Positions 16,431 through 23,656 are shown, counted from the first letter of the stretch. The stretch: 27,084 bases of DNA from an archaeon (GCA_021806865.1 JAKAPU010000018.1:1-27084), one strand, 5' to 3'. Program-made: numbers and translations. The notes: generated from the sequence alone by a model not told the origin.

Positions 16431-17003
16431 TCACTGCGTTGATCGAGCAATTATCTCACAAACATCGCCCATCTTGGCTCTGCATCTTGTCTCGCGAGCG
16501 TTATGACTCCCGCCGTAAAGCTCGTCGACTACTCCTTGCACCACCCCGGCGTAAAAATAACACTCCTCCTCTCCAGTCACTCGAAGCTGCTCGCAGAAAG
16601 GACAGTTTCTTATCGTGACGACAACTTCCCTGCCAGAGGATAGATCTCCCCAAATGGATACTTTTCCCCATCCAACAATAGCTGCTAGCTTTGAGAGGCT
16701 TGTGAACAACTCTCCTGGAGTTGTTTCTTGAGAAGATGTGGGTGCAGCTGCGGCAGTCATCTTTACCTGCTTTGCTATAAATTGACCACTCGATTGACCC
16801 ATTCCCCTGAGGATGATCCATGCCCCGCTACCAAAGCGCTCGTGCAGTCCGTCCCTGATTGTGGCCCATGAATCAGAAGGTATCAGGAATGCAGTAATGT
16901 TGTTGAGTTCCTTTATCTTGATAGTGCCGTTCCCGCGGTCGATGAGCACACTGTCCTCAAAGTTATTCTTAGTCAAGGAAGGAGCATTACTCCTATACTT
17001 CAA
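16431..17003 (-). CDS. V4R-domain protein
   Basis: 190-residue soluble protein. The N-terminal 80 residues form a small alpha/beta region (ITAFLIPSDSWATIR around 36-50). Residues about 115-188 are a V4R domain: strand pairs, then a CPFC pair (134, 137), ECYFYAGVVQGVVDEL (147-162) and the closing RETRCRAKMGDVCEI with Cys174 and Cys182. V4R domains bind small hydrophobic ligands or metal and occur in archaeal regulators and vinyl-reductase-like proteins. No DNA-binding domain is attached, so it may signal to a partner; it sits between two pairs of NitrOD5-like genes. The regulator at 12049-13269 has a related architecture. TTG start fits the TATA box upstream. Confidence 0.8.
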   Translation of the reverse strand: MKYRSNAPSLTKNNFEDSVLIDRGNGTIKIKELNNITAFLIPSDSWATIRDGLHERFGSGAWIILRGMGQSSGQFIAKQVKMTAAAAPTSSQETTPGELFTSLSKLAAIVGWGKVSIWGDLSSGREVVVTIRNCPFCEQLRVTGEEECYFYAGVVQGVVDELYGGSHNARETRCRAKMGDVCEIIARSTQ

Positions 17004-17022
17004 TAGAACAAACTTCTAGATG

Positions 17023-17030
17023 TATATTAA
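17023..17030 (-). promoter_or_regulatory. TATA box of the V4R gene
   Basis: TTAATATA on the minus strand, 20-27 nt before the TTG at 17003, consistent with a leaderless transcript that begins at or near the TTG. Confidence 0.5.
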
Positions 17031-17129
17031 CTACCCTGAATTTGAGACCTGTAAGAAAGTTTCAGCTCGTGTCACGGCTGCTTGGAAGAGCTCTACCTGC
17101 TTTGAATAAATCAGGAAAGCATTGCTTTG

Positions 17130-17260
17130 CAACACAGGTTCAAATCCCTGAAAGCGTTGTAATTTCCCTCGGCTTTCGCTAAAAGCGGGGACAGCAGATA
17201 GTGCCGAAACGCTGGCTCCACGAGATGAGCCGAGTTAGAAAGAATCGCTCATATTTTGAT
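17130..17260 (+). other. structured intergenic region, possible small RNA
   Basis: The 352-bp gap between the V4R gene and the minus-strand NitrOD5 pair contains nested inverted repeats: CTCGGCT (17168-17174) with AGCCGAG (17228-17234), an inner CGCT-AAA-AGCG hairpin (about 17178-17188), and an upstream CAGG/CCTG hairpin with a TTCAAATC loop that resembles a tRNA T-arm but lacks a full 5-bp stem. A T-rich stretch follows (about 17251-17266). No protein gene is supported on either strand. A small RNA is possible but unproven. Confidence 0.25.
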
Positions 17261-17355
17261 TGTTTCAGCCGCGCTTAAGGCCGTCTAGCTAACATTTGAT
17301 GCTATGATCAGTTCTGGATTTACAGTCCAAAGCTAGATTTGCTTATGCTGTCAAA

Positions 17356-17688
17356 TCAGTGGTTTAGTGGGAGCTCGATTATGGCGCGATTTTCTTTCTG
17401 CAAGATGTACTCGACGATAGGAACTATTCTTTTCTCGCCAATCCACTTTAGATCGAAACTCGCGATCAGTTCCTTCGCGATTGCTCTCTCAGCCATTATG
17501 GCGCCAGCTCTTAGGATCGATTCGAGGCACTTTGAAAAGGCCTGCACGTTGACCGGCACGTCGTTCAGTCTGAGGTTGTAGTCGACCATCATCTGCCAGT
17601 AGACAGTCTGCTTGACGCTTGGTCCGTAGACGCTGAGACCTCTATCCACGCACTGGATGATCTCGTTGTCCGTGTTCTCTTCAGACAT
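17356..17688 (-). CDS. NitrOD5-like small protein, copy 4
   Basis: 110-residue protein, nearly a duplicate of the gene just upstream on the same strand: QCVDRGLSVYGPSVKQTVYW (about 12-31) and AERAIAKELIASFDLKW (about 65-85) match with few changes, while the last 15 residues differ completely. The start is ATG at 17688, chosen because the product then matches the neighbour from its first residues; a longer reading from 17730 would overlap that gene. It lies 22 nt after copy 3, so co-transcription is likely. Predicted soluble and helical. The close similarity indicates recent tandem duplication. Function unknown. Confidence 0.8.
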   Translation of the reverse strand: MSEENTDNEIIQCVDRGLSVYGPSVKQTVYWQMMVDYNLRLNDVPVNVQAFSKCLESILRAGAIMAERAIAKELIASFDLKWIGEKRIVPIVEYILQKENRAIIELPLNH

Positions 17689-17710
17689 TTCGCGATCGCC
17701 TAGCTTGACC

Positions 17711-18043
17711 TTACTCGCGTACCATCGCATTTACGCATTCTGTACGCGAACTGATTATGTGGTCGATTATTGGCGCTATCTTCTTATCGCCGGCCCATTT
17801 CAGATCAAAACTTGCTATCAGTTCGTTGGCTATGGCTCTCTCAGCCATCACAGCGCCTCCAGAGCCCAGAATCTTTTCAAGAGAGTTGGAGAAAGCAAGC
17901 GCGTTTGTTGCGATGTCGTCCATCTTGAGGTTGTAGAGGATCAACATCTGCCAGTATACGGTCCGCTTTATGCTCGGTCCGTACACACTCAGTCCTCTAT
18001 CCACGCATTGGACAATCTCGTATTCCGTGTTTTCGCTAGACAA
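17711..18043 (-). CDS. NitrOD5-like small protein, copy 3
   Basis: 110-residue protein with the family core QCVDRGLSVYGPSIKRTVYW (about 12-31) and AERAIANELIASFDLKW. Start is TTG at 18043, supported by a GGAGG 8 nt upstream and by alignment of its first residues (MSSENTEYEI) with copy 4 (MSEENTDNEI). It is upstream of copy 4 in a two-gene unit that converges toward the V4R gene and the plus-strand pair of copies 1 and 2. Soluble, helical, no catalytic motif visible. The family appears thaumarchaeal and is presumed to act in signalling. Confidence 0.8.
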   Translation of the reverse strand: MSSENTEYEIVQCVDRGLSVYGPSIKRTVYWQMLILYNLKMDDIATNALAFSNSLEKILGSGGAVMAERAIANELIASFDLKWAGDKKIAPIIDHIISSRTECVNAMVRE

Positions 18044-18163
18044 GACATAGGCCTCCAGATTGCGAATCTTGCTGAGCCCATACGATGCTGAAACTCAAGT
18101 GAATCACAACTCAAGGGTTCAGTTTGTGAGATATGATTTCTTGCCGAAACGGAAAAGATTTCG

Positions 18164-18346
18164 TTGCTTGATTCTGGGAAAATACGCAGGCAATTATTCT
18201 CCGCTTATAAAGACTCTATTCGATGCTACGCTCTGGTGAAAAAAGGCAGGGTGGCTCTTTACGCTGTGGAATCTAGTGAATACGAGAGATTGTTCAGAGA
18301 TCTCAGCCTCAAGCATCTCAAAGCCATGCGATCAAAGCGTGCTTGA
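18164..18346 (+). CDS. small hypothetical protein
   Basis: 60-residue frame from a TTG. Composition is protein-like: a basic first half, a RCYALVKKGRVALYAVESSE strand pair in the centre (about 24-43) and a basic helical end (ERLFRDLSLKHLKAMRSK). No family recognised. No clear ribosome-binding site. It is divergent from NitrOD5 copy 3 (120 bp between starts). Could be a small regulator or chance. Confidence 0.35.
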   Translation: MLDSGKIRRQLFSAYKDSIRCYALVKKGRVALYAVESSEYERLFRDLSLKHLKAMRSKRA

Positions 18347-18587
18347 GACGGGACCGTTGAGGCGCAGGCTCTTGAGATACTCGAATAATACAACTGGTAA
18401 GTGGATATCGCAATAATGCTGGAGTTGCTGTAATCCACAAGCACGTTATAATGAAAATGGCAAAGCTTGACGTGCTCGGAAGTGGATCATTGATAGCTGT
18501 GTTCAGAGTGGTAAATTCCAGTCTCTGCGAAGTTAAAAGCAAAGTCTGGTGGTCAGTTAGGCAATTGTTCAAACTGAGAGGAGACTT

Positions 18588-19271
18588 TTGTCAGTCACAA
18601 CCATTCTGAAGGATCTAAGATCGAAGAGAGATCCGAAGGCGGTGGCGAAGATGGTGAGGTTTGGAATTTCATCTAAGAGTGCCCTCGGGATTCCTATCCC
18701 CACACTTAGGACCATTGCCAAGAAGCTCGGGAGGAGGCACACGCTCGCGCTTGAGCTGTGGAAGTCAGGGATCCACGAGGCTCGAATCCTCGCGGCTATG
18801 GTCGACGAACCCAGGGATGTCACTGAAACTCAAATGGACAGTTGGGCTGAAGATTTCGACTCTTGGGATGTCTGCGACCAATGCTGCGGTGCTCTCTTCG
18901 TTGACTCACCTCATGCGTACGAGAAGGCCGTCGAGTGGTCCAGAAGGCAAGAAGAGTTCGTAAGGAGGGCCGGGTACGTCATGATGGCAGAACTCGCCGT
19001 CCACGACAAGAAGGCACCCGACTCCGCTTTCTTGCGATTCTTCGAAGAGATAGAGCGCGGCGCAGTAGACGACAGGAACTTTGTGAAGAAAGCGGTCAAC
19101 TGGGCCCTCCGGCAGATCGGGAAGAGGAACAAGGGACTCAATCGAGAGGCTATCGGGCTTGCTGTAAAGATCCAGAGAATCGACGCCCCGAGCGCGAGGT
19201 GGGTAGCATCAGATGCACTGCGCGAGCTCAGGAGCGAGGCTGTCCAGAAGAGAATCAAGTGCTCTTCATAA
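18588..19271 (+). CDS. DNA alkylation repair protein, AlkD-like
   Basis: 227-residue helical-repeat (HEAT-like) protein of the AlkD family, DNA glycosylases for bulky or cationic alkyl-base lesions. Family marks: GIPIPTLRTIAKKLG (34-48), the DFDSWDVCD segment (89-97), FVRRAGYVMMAELAV (124-138), and NFVKKAVNWALRQIGKRN (164-181), which is highly typical. Length matches the family. Start is TTG at 18588 with GAGGAG 4 nt upstream. It stands alone on the plus strand; base composition from here to about 21.4 kb looks more GC-rich than the preceding region, hinting at a different origin. It overlaps the possible minus-strand small gene ending at 19255 by 17 nt. Confidence 0.9.
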   Translation: MSVTTILKDLRSKRDPKAVAKMVRFGISSKSALGIPIPTLRTIAKKLGRRHTLALELWKSGIHEARILAAMVDEPRDVTETQMDSWAEDFDSWDVCDQCCGALFVDSPHAYEKAVEWSRRQEEFVRRAGYVMMAELAVHDKKAPDSAFLRFFEEIERGAVDDRNFVKKAVNWALRQIGKRNKGLNREAIGLAVKIQRIDAPSARWVASDALRELRSEAVQKRIKCSS

Positions 19272-19386
19272 GATCGAGCTTTTCTAGGAGATTTATGTCC
19301 AAGAAGTAGCTGAGAAAGTTGCGGGTGAAGACTCCCGCTTGCTTTTGTGCTTGTACTTGTGGAAGGTCTCGAACTTGTCGTGACAT
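19255..19386 (-). CDS. possible 43-residue small protein
   Basis: ATG at 19386 with an AAAGGA ribosome-binding site 5 nt upstream and a CTTTATG TATA-like element about 35-42 nt upstream. The product has a Gln/basic N-terminal half (SRQVRDLPQVQAQKQ) and a hydrophobic-acidic helix (NFLSYFLDINLLEKLDL). It overlaps the 3' end of the AlkD-like gene by 17 nt in the opposite direction. No family recognised; the start signals are its main support. Confidence 0.4.
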   Translation of the reverse strand: MSRQVRDLPQVQAQKQAGVFTRNFLSYFLDINLLEKLDLMKST

Positions 19387-19486
19387 GTCTTTCCTTTATG
19401 TCTGGGGTCGACATTCAGCTCATAAAGAGTCTTGATAATCTGATTCATTCAGCAAGGCAAGTGGTTGATCAGGATAATATGCGCAA

Positions 19487-19496
19487 TTATTATAAA
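19487..19496 (+). promoter_or_regulatory. TATA box of the SRPBCC-MarR pair
   Basis: TTATTATAAA, 24-33 nt before the ATG at 19520, predicting a leaderless mRNA. GCGC flanks (19481-19484 and 19497-19502) form a short inverted repeat around the box and could be part of an operator for the MarR protein. Confidence 0.6.
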
Positions 19497-19519
19497 CGCG
19501 CTTATTATATGACAGTCCC

Positions 19520-19987
19520 ATGTTCGAATACAAGCACACCGTCGAAGCAGACGTAAGTAGGAGATCACTGTGGAGGCTCTATAGCGACGTGAGCACCTGG
19601 CCCATCTGGGACCAAGGAATCGAGTGGATATCTCTGTATGGTGATTTTATCAAAGGATCGTCGGGGAATATCAAGCCGACCGGCCAGGACGAGCTTCCAT
19701 ACCGGTTGACCGAGGTGGTGCCCGACCACGGTTTCACGGACGAGACTGCAATCCCATGGGCGGGGGTGACCATAAGGTTCGTCCATTCCCTGGAAGCCAT
19801 AGAAGGGGGCAAGACGAGATTGACGCACCACGTCTCGATTTTCGGACCCGGGGCCGAATCTCTGGGCCCAGAAATTGGCCCTGGAATAACGTCGGGAATC
19901 CCGGAGACCATGAACTCGATCGCGAATCTCGCACGAAGCATGGACGAACTAATCTTTCATTACCGCAATTCTGGGAAACAAGCTTGA
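19520..19987 (+). CDS. SRPBCC (polyketide cyclase/START-like) protein
   Basis: 155-residue single-domain SRPBCC protein. It begins with the typical strand then helix pattern (FEYKHTVEADVSRRSLWRLY, then WPIWDQGIEW at about 27-36), has a central strand set ending LEAIEGGKTRLTHHVSI (about 91-107), and a long C-terminal helix (about 125-150) that closes the ligand cavity. These proteins bind hydrophobic small molecules; specificity cannot be read from sequence. Its stop overlaps the start of the MarR regulator (TTGA), so the two are translationally coupled, suggesting the SRPBCC protein handles or detects the MarR ligand. ATG start backed by the TATA box. Confidence 0.88.
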   Translation: MFEYKHTVEADVSRRSLWRLYSDVSTWPIWDQGIEWISLYGDFIKGSSGNIKPTGQDELPYRLTEVVPDHGFTDETAIPWAGVTIRFVHSLEAIEGGKTRLTHHVSIFGPGAESLGPEIGPGITSGIPETMNSIANLARSMDELIFHYRNSGKQA

Positions 19988-20442
19988 GCCCTAATCGCTT
20001 TCCATCGAAGTATGAGAGACCCGAAAACAGCCCAGGCTTCCTCCTGTGGCAGGTGACAAACACATGGCAACGTAAAATGAGGCACGCACTAAGAGACCTC
20101 CGCTTGACCCATGTGCAGTTCGTGCTCCTGACTGCTGTCGATTGGCTGAACAGCGCCGGACTGAAAACGACACAGAAAGCCGTCTCAGACTTCGCTCGCA
20201 CCGACATCATGATGACTTCGCAGGTTCTGCGCGTTCTGGAGAAGAGGAGGCTCCTTGTAAGGGATGGAGACCCAGCCGACTCGAGGGCGTACATCCTGAG
20301 GTTGACCTCTGAAGGAAAGGCGCTGGACAAGAAGGCTCTCGGTCTGGTGGAAGACACGGACAGAGAGTTCTTCCTCATGCTCAGAGGAGATCTCGGCCGT
20401 TTCACCGAGAACCTGAGGGAGCTGGCGCGCAGAACCGAGTAG
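19984..20442 (+). CDS. MarR-family transcriptional regulator
   Basis: 152-residue MarR protein: an N-terminal dimerisation helix (PGFLLWQVTNTWQRKM, about 17-32), winged helix-turn-helix (about 60-105; TTQKAVSDFARTDIMMTSQV then LEKRRLLVR), wing with DPADSRAY (96-103), and C-terminal helices for dimerisation. Start is placed at TTG 19984, which overlaps the SRPBCC stop by 4 nt; a longer open frame upstream lies inside the SRPBCC gene and is not used. MarR regulators usually sense phenolic or hydrophobic compounds and repress nearby genes, here most likely its own operon. Ends TAG. Confidence 0.9.
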   Translation: MSPNRFPSKYERPENSPGFLLWQVTNTWQRKMRHALRDLRLTHVQFVLLTAVDWLNSAGLKTTQKAVSDFARTDIMMTSQVLRVLEKRRLLVRDGDPADSRAYILRLTSEGKALDKKALGLVEDTDREFFLMLRGDLGRFTENLRELARRTE

Positions 20443-20446
20443 TGCA

Positions 20447-20650
20447 GTGACCACCTACGAGTTGAGTGGGTACTAGGTCATAGTGGCATTCAAGGAGCAC
20501 GTCCTCGTCGGCAGGGAAGGAGGTTCTGCCAGGCCAACCACGGAAGGTAGGCGCCCTGAAGAGGATGAATCAGGGAGAGTGCATCGCTTTCTACTCCATC
20601 AAAGAGACATGAAGCGTTCGGTTGTCGCGGGAACGCTCTGAGCGTCCAAC
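20447..20650 (+). pseudogene. decayed EVE-domain gene
   Basis: Pieces of an EVE/DUF55-type domain can be read across three frames. Frame one gives Y-stop-VIVAFKEHVLVGREGG (20471-20521), where the TAG at 20474 sits where the family has Trp. A shifted frame gives RFCQANHG, and a third gives KVGALKRMNQGECIAFYS followed by IKET and TGA (ending 20612). A further shift reads EAFGCRGNAL. Together these match the family order 'WI.VASKEHV..G..GGF.Q..HGK..PL.RM..GD...YYS'. EVE domains bind modified bases. With at least three shifts and one nonsense codon the gene is dead. Nothing else is visible up to 20760. Confidence 0.6.
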
Positions 20651-20760
20651 AACCATAGACCGAAGACAGCAGCAAACGCGTAAGGACCGAGCCGGCTCCG
20701 ATAGCACGGGCCACCGATGCATGGATTCAGGAATTATCCTCACAACAGTATGAGCCCTGT

Positions 20761-21405
20761 TCATGACCTTTCGGCCACACTCTTGGCTTGCTCGTATTTC
20801 CTCTTCTTCGCGAGATCGCAGAGCATATCCGAATGAATGTTCAGGCCGATGTTGGTGATGTTGTACACGTGTTCGCTGGCAACCAGATAGACGATCTCGC
20901 ATATCTCCCGCTCCGAGTAATAGCTCGCCATGCGATCGAAGACATCGGGATCGACCTTCTTGTCCTCGGTGAGGTGAGTTACGTAGTCCAGGGCAGCCCT
21001 CTCTGCGTCTGAGAACAGTGGGCTGGTGCCATACTCGTCCAAGGCATCGAATTTGGACTGGTTCATGGACCTCATTATGACCGCCGCCCTGCCGATGTCA
21101 GTGCAGAAAAGGCAGACGTTAAGGCGCGCGACTTGCTCCCTGATGAGAAAGGCCATCTCCGTGGACAGCTTCAGCTCCCTGTCCAGCTCGCCGATTTTGA
21201 CGTAGAACTGTGCGAAGGCGGGCGGGAGTCGGGCCAAATGCACCCTCGACGGCGTGAGAATCTTTCCGAAGTACGCCTCCTGTGCTGCGAAGATCTGCTT
21301 CAAAATAGGGTCCTGAGGTTCTTCGATGGGAGCAAGGAAAGGCAGATCCGGGTTCCGCTGTCTAGTAGTTGGCACACTTTCACCAGCATCTTCTTGTCTT
21401 GACAC
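20761..21405 (-). CDS. carboxymuconolactone decarboxylase/AhpD-like protein
   Basis: 214-residue all-helical protein of the CMD/AhpD-like superfamily. The core helix carries CLFCTDIG (about 98-105): the CxxC pair of AhpD-like reductases is kept, but the His expected four residues after the second Cys is Gly, while the Asp at +2 seen in some relatives is present. Flanking helices (AFLIREQVARLNV and DYVTHLTE...) fit the family. A role in peroxide/thiol chemistry or in metabolism of a small organic compound is possible; substrate unknown. GTG start at 21405. It is divergent from the Lrp-type regulator (108 bp between starts), a possible controller. Confidence 0.85.
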   Translation of the reverse strand: MSRQEDAGESVPTTRQRNPDLPFLAPIEEPQDPILKQIFAAQEAYFGKILTPSRVHLARLPPAFAQFYVKIGELDRELKLSTEMAFLIREQVARLNVCLFCTDIGRAAVIMRSMNQSKFDALDEYGTSPLFSDAERAALDYVTHLTEDKKVDPDVFDRMASYYSEREICEIVYLVASEHVYNITNIGLNIHSDMLCDLAKKRKYEQAKSVAERS

Positions 21406-21480
21406 TCTTCGTTCACAATTTTAGGTTTGCATATCCGTCCTTCTTAATTTCACGCCTTGAGGCTAGAGGAATTGCGACAG

Positions 21481-21488
21481 TTTTTATC
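21481..21488 (+). promoter_or_regulatory. TATA box of the Lrp-type regulator
   Basis: TTTTTATC, 26-33 nt before the ATG at 21514, predicting a leaderless mRNA. The box is bracketed by GAGGC (21469-21473) and GCCTC (21494-21498), a candidate operator. Confidence 0.55.
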
Positions 21489-21513
21489 CGCCGGCCTCTG
21501 ATTCGATGCCTGA

Positions 21514-22422
21514 ATGCACCATCCCGACGAGCTCGACATCAAGATTATCAAGGAATTAGGGAGTCCGAATTCGCCGCAATGGAACGTCAGGGAATCGTAC
21601 GCAAACATAGCTAATAGGTTGGGCATTGACGAGGAAACGGTAAGGAAGAGGATTAAACGCGCGAGAGAACTTGGCTCGTTGCCCAGGTGGCTGATAAAGG
21701 TCAACCCCCTACTGATCGGGCGCCAATCTGCGTGCTTGGTTTTGGTAGTTTCAGACGAGGACCGAAAACCGGAGGTAATCTCAGTAATCAGGAGGCTCCA
21801 GGGCGTCATAACAATCTTGGATTTCCTTGGCAATGGGATGATGGTAGTCTTGTACTACGACGGTGATATCCCTCTAGCAAGAATGGCTGAACAAATAGGC
21901 GCTGCTTGCGGCTCCGAACCGGTCGTATGGAGGCAAGTTTTTCCGCGACCTGACATCAGGATGAAGAGAGTCGACTGGGAGATACTTGAGGTGATGTCCG
22001 ATGACGCAAGGATGGACCTTCAGGAAGTTGCCGATAAGATTGGGGTTACCGCTCGAACTGTTCAAAGACGACTTGCGGCAATGATGGACGGAAAGGCGAT
22101 CTATTTCTCCGGGCAACCCGATTACAGGAGGATGACTGGATTAGCGTGCAACTTCCTCGTCTTCTGCCCAGACACAGACAAGAAGCACGACATGGACCGG
22201 CAGGTCGCATCACAAGTAGGAAGAATTGAACGCTCCGACACCGCATCAAAACAGTACTCGGATTTCGTGGTCGCTTGCGAGAATCCCGATGCGGCTAACA
22301 AGACGCTCAGGTGGCTAAAGGGCATCGACGGCGTCGAGTGGGTGCGAATGGGAATCATGAGAGAAATATTCCATGTCCAAGACTGGCTTGAAGATGAAAT
22401 TGAAGGGCGAGCGCGTCATTGA
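21514..22422 (+). CDS. Lrp/AsnC-family regulator with two HTH domains
   Basis: 302-residue archaeal regulator made of two Lrp/AsnC-like halves. HTH 1 spans about 7-55 (IANRLGIDEETVRKRIKRA), followed by a beta-alpha region with a RAM-like fold (72-143). HTH 2 spans 152-196 (VADKIGVTARTVQRRLAAM), followed by a second beta-alpha region (200-290). Such double proteins are common in Thaumarchaeota and probably act as pseudo-dimers. The target is unknown; the divergent AhpD-like gene is the nearest candidate. ATG at 21514 is well supported by the TATA box. Ends TGA. Confidence 0.9.
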   Translation: MHHPDELDIKIIKELGSPNSPQWNVRESYANIANRLGIDEETVRKRIKRARELGSLPRWLIKVNPLLIGRQSACLVLVVSDEDRKPEVISVIRRLQGVITILDFLGNGMMVVLYYDGDIPLARMAEQIGAACGSEPVVWRQVFPRPDIRMKRVDWEILEVMSDDARMDLQEVADKIGVTARTVQRRLAAMMDGKAIYFSGQPDYRRMTGLACNFLVFCPDTDKKHDMDRQVASQVGRIERSDTASKQYSDFVVACENPDAANKTLRWLKGIDGVEWVRMGIMREIFHVQDWLEDEIEGRARH

Positions 22423-22603
22423 TTAGCTGAGGTTAAACTCTGTCCAAATCAGTCTCGAAGATCTCCTCTTCCTCTGCCCGCGTCGGGTGCAAATTTTTCT
22501 TCGCTTCTTCTTGGCTTTTGCAATCGTCATGCGTATTTGATGGCTGGAACCGAACGCGGGTGGTGCGGGCCCGATCCCCTCCTTCCTGTCACACAGTCCG
22601 AAT

Positions 22604-22636
22604 CCTTGTTTTTCCGCGTTAAAAGAAAAAACAAGG
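22604..22636. repeat. strong inverted repeat before the thioesterase gene
   Basis: Perfect 10-bp arms CCTTGTTTTT (22604-22613) and AAAAACAAGG (22627-22636) around a 13-nt loop, ending 16 nt before the ATG at 22653. It could be a terminator of the upstream gene on either strand, or a regulatory hairpin. Confidence 0.5.
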
Positions 22637-22652
22637 AACAGGAAAACAGAGA

Positions 22653-23222
22653 ATGAGGACCCAAGCGGAGCAAAGCTCCGTTGTAAATGCTGTTGGTAAG
22701 AAGAGGCACTTCAACGACAAGGGGCACAGGTACCTCGAACTGAACGCTGACCTGCGACGCTGGCATGAATCTTACCACAAGAAGGTCCCATCTTGCTTTA
22801 ACTGCGGTCCCTTGCGATTGGAGGGAGACGGTCTTCGAATTTTTCCTGGAATTTTAGCTGGGAGAGATGTGGTCGCCCCTCCTTGGACACCAGCGGAATC
22901 TCTCGGAGATTCGACTGGCGTAGTGAAATCAGAATTCATCTAGTCTGCACTTGACTGTCCGACGATATGGGCGCTTATTCTTCAAGGTCGACCAGAATCC
23001 AAAGAAATGGCCGTGACCTCCAGGTTAGCTGTTCAGATGATCTCTCCTGTGCAGGTAGGGCAGTCGTACGTGGTGATGGGCTGGAAGATAACTGAAAATG
23101 AGCGCAACAAAGTTTCAGGCGGCGCCATCTATTCAGCTGACGGACAACTTCGTGCAGTTGCTAAGCATACGCTTGTGACGACCAACTGGGGAGTGCCTAT
23201 GGGATTGAATAGTTGGCGGTAA
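22653..23222 (+). pseudogene. hot-dog thioesterase-like gene interrupted by TAG
   Basis: One continuous 189-codon frame broken only by a TAG at 22941-22943 (codon 97). Before it, VPSCFNCGPLRLEGDGLRIF (45-64) and RDVVAPPWTP (71-80) match a hot-dog-fold (PaaI-like) thioesterase family with a conserved CFxCG head. After it, SALDCPT and then SRLAVQMISPVQVGQSYVVM and AIYSADGQLRAVAKHT give the rest of the fold. In relatives the interrupted position is, as I recall it, the Trp of a 'F(V/I)W.ALDCP' motif, so TGG to TAG by one transition is the simplest explanation. An internal ATG at 23007 could restart the second part, but without the catalytic helix that product is unlikely to work. A 6-bp palindrome (CGGAGC-AAA-GCTCCG) lies just after the ATG. 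Confidence 0.75.
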
Positions 23223-23656
23223 GCTTTCTCCGATTGGAAATCGCTGCCATTCAATCTGAAGGTACAGGTTCAGGGAAAAATGGAGTGGCACTGTCGAAGT
23301 TGAGATTCGCATCCTTGCCGAGCGATTCAAGAGCAGGCCTGGACCTCTCTTCATAATGATGGGCTTCGTAGGTGCCGATGCGCTGGTGCTTTAGCGCGAT
23401 CTGCTGCTGTCTATGCTCTTGGCACGAGCTGAAAATTCGTACAGCACTGGACGGAAGCGTCACTAAATTGTTAAAACCCCTTTACAATGGCCAATTTTTC
23501 CGACATCTTCATTCTTGCAATTGATCCATGATATTTCCAGAGCTATCTAAGATGGCATTCTTCGTTTATATGAGCTCACGAGAGACCTTCGCCTAGGTTA
23601 ACTAATCATAGACGAATGAAGTTTGCAAGTCGAGTAGTAATATGCGGTACGAAGGG
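23223..23656. other. intergenic stretch between thioesterase remnant and Doc locus
   Basis: 434 bp. The only candidate is a 70-codon minus-strand frame from a GTG (23251-23463) with coding-like composition (Gln/His/Glu-rich, e.g. KHQRIGTYEAHHYEERSRPA) but no recognised family and no clear promoter; I rate it about 0.25. The remainder (23464-23656) is AT-rich and shows nothing I can name. Confidence 0.35.

Noticed and set aside
17060..17165. tRNA-like sequence (D-arm-like CTTGGAAGAGC, T-arm-like GGTTCAAATCC)
   Set aside because: The T-stem has only two proper pairs in the standard register, there is no acceptor stem, and no 7-nt anticodon loop can be formed; at most a decayed fragment.
17689..17730. 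Longer start for NitrOD5 copy 4
   Set aside because: Extra 14 residues overlap copy 3 and have no match in the paralogues.
19756..19983. N-terminal extension of the MarR frame (76 extra residues)
   Set aside because: Lies wholly inside the SRPBCC gene and does not resemble MarR; the TTG at 19984 gives normal length and an overlap typical of coupled genes.
20591..20902. 103-codon minus-strand frame
   Set aside because: Overlaps the AhpD-like gene in another frame and the EVE remnant; composition is not protein-like.
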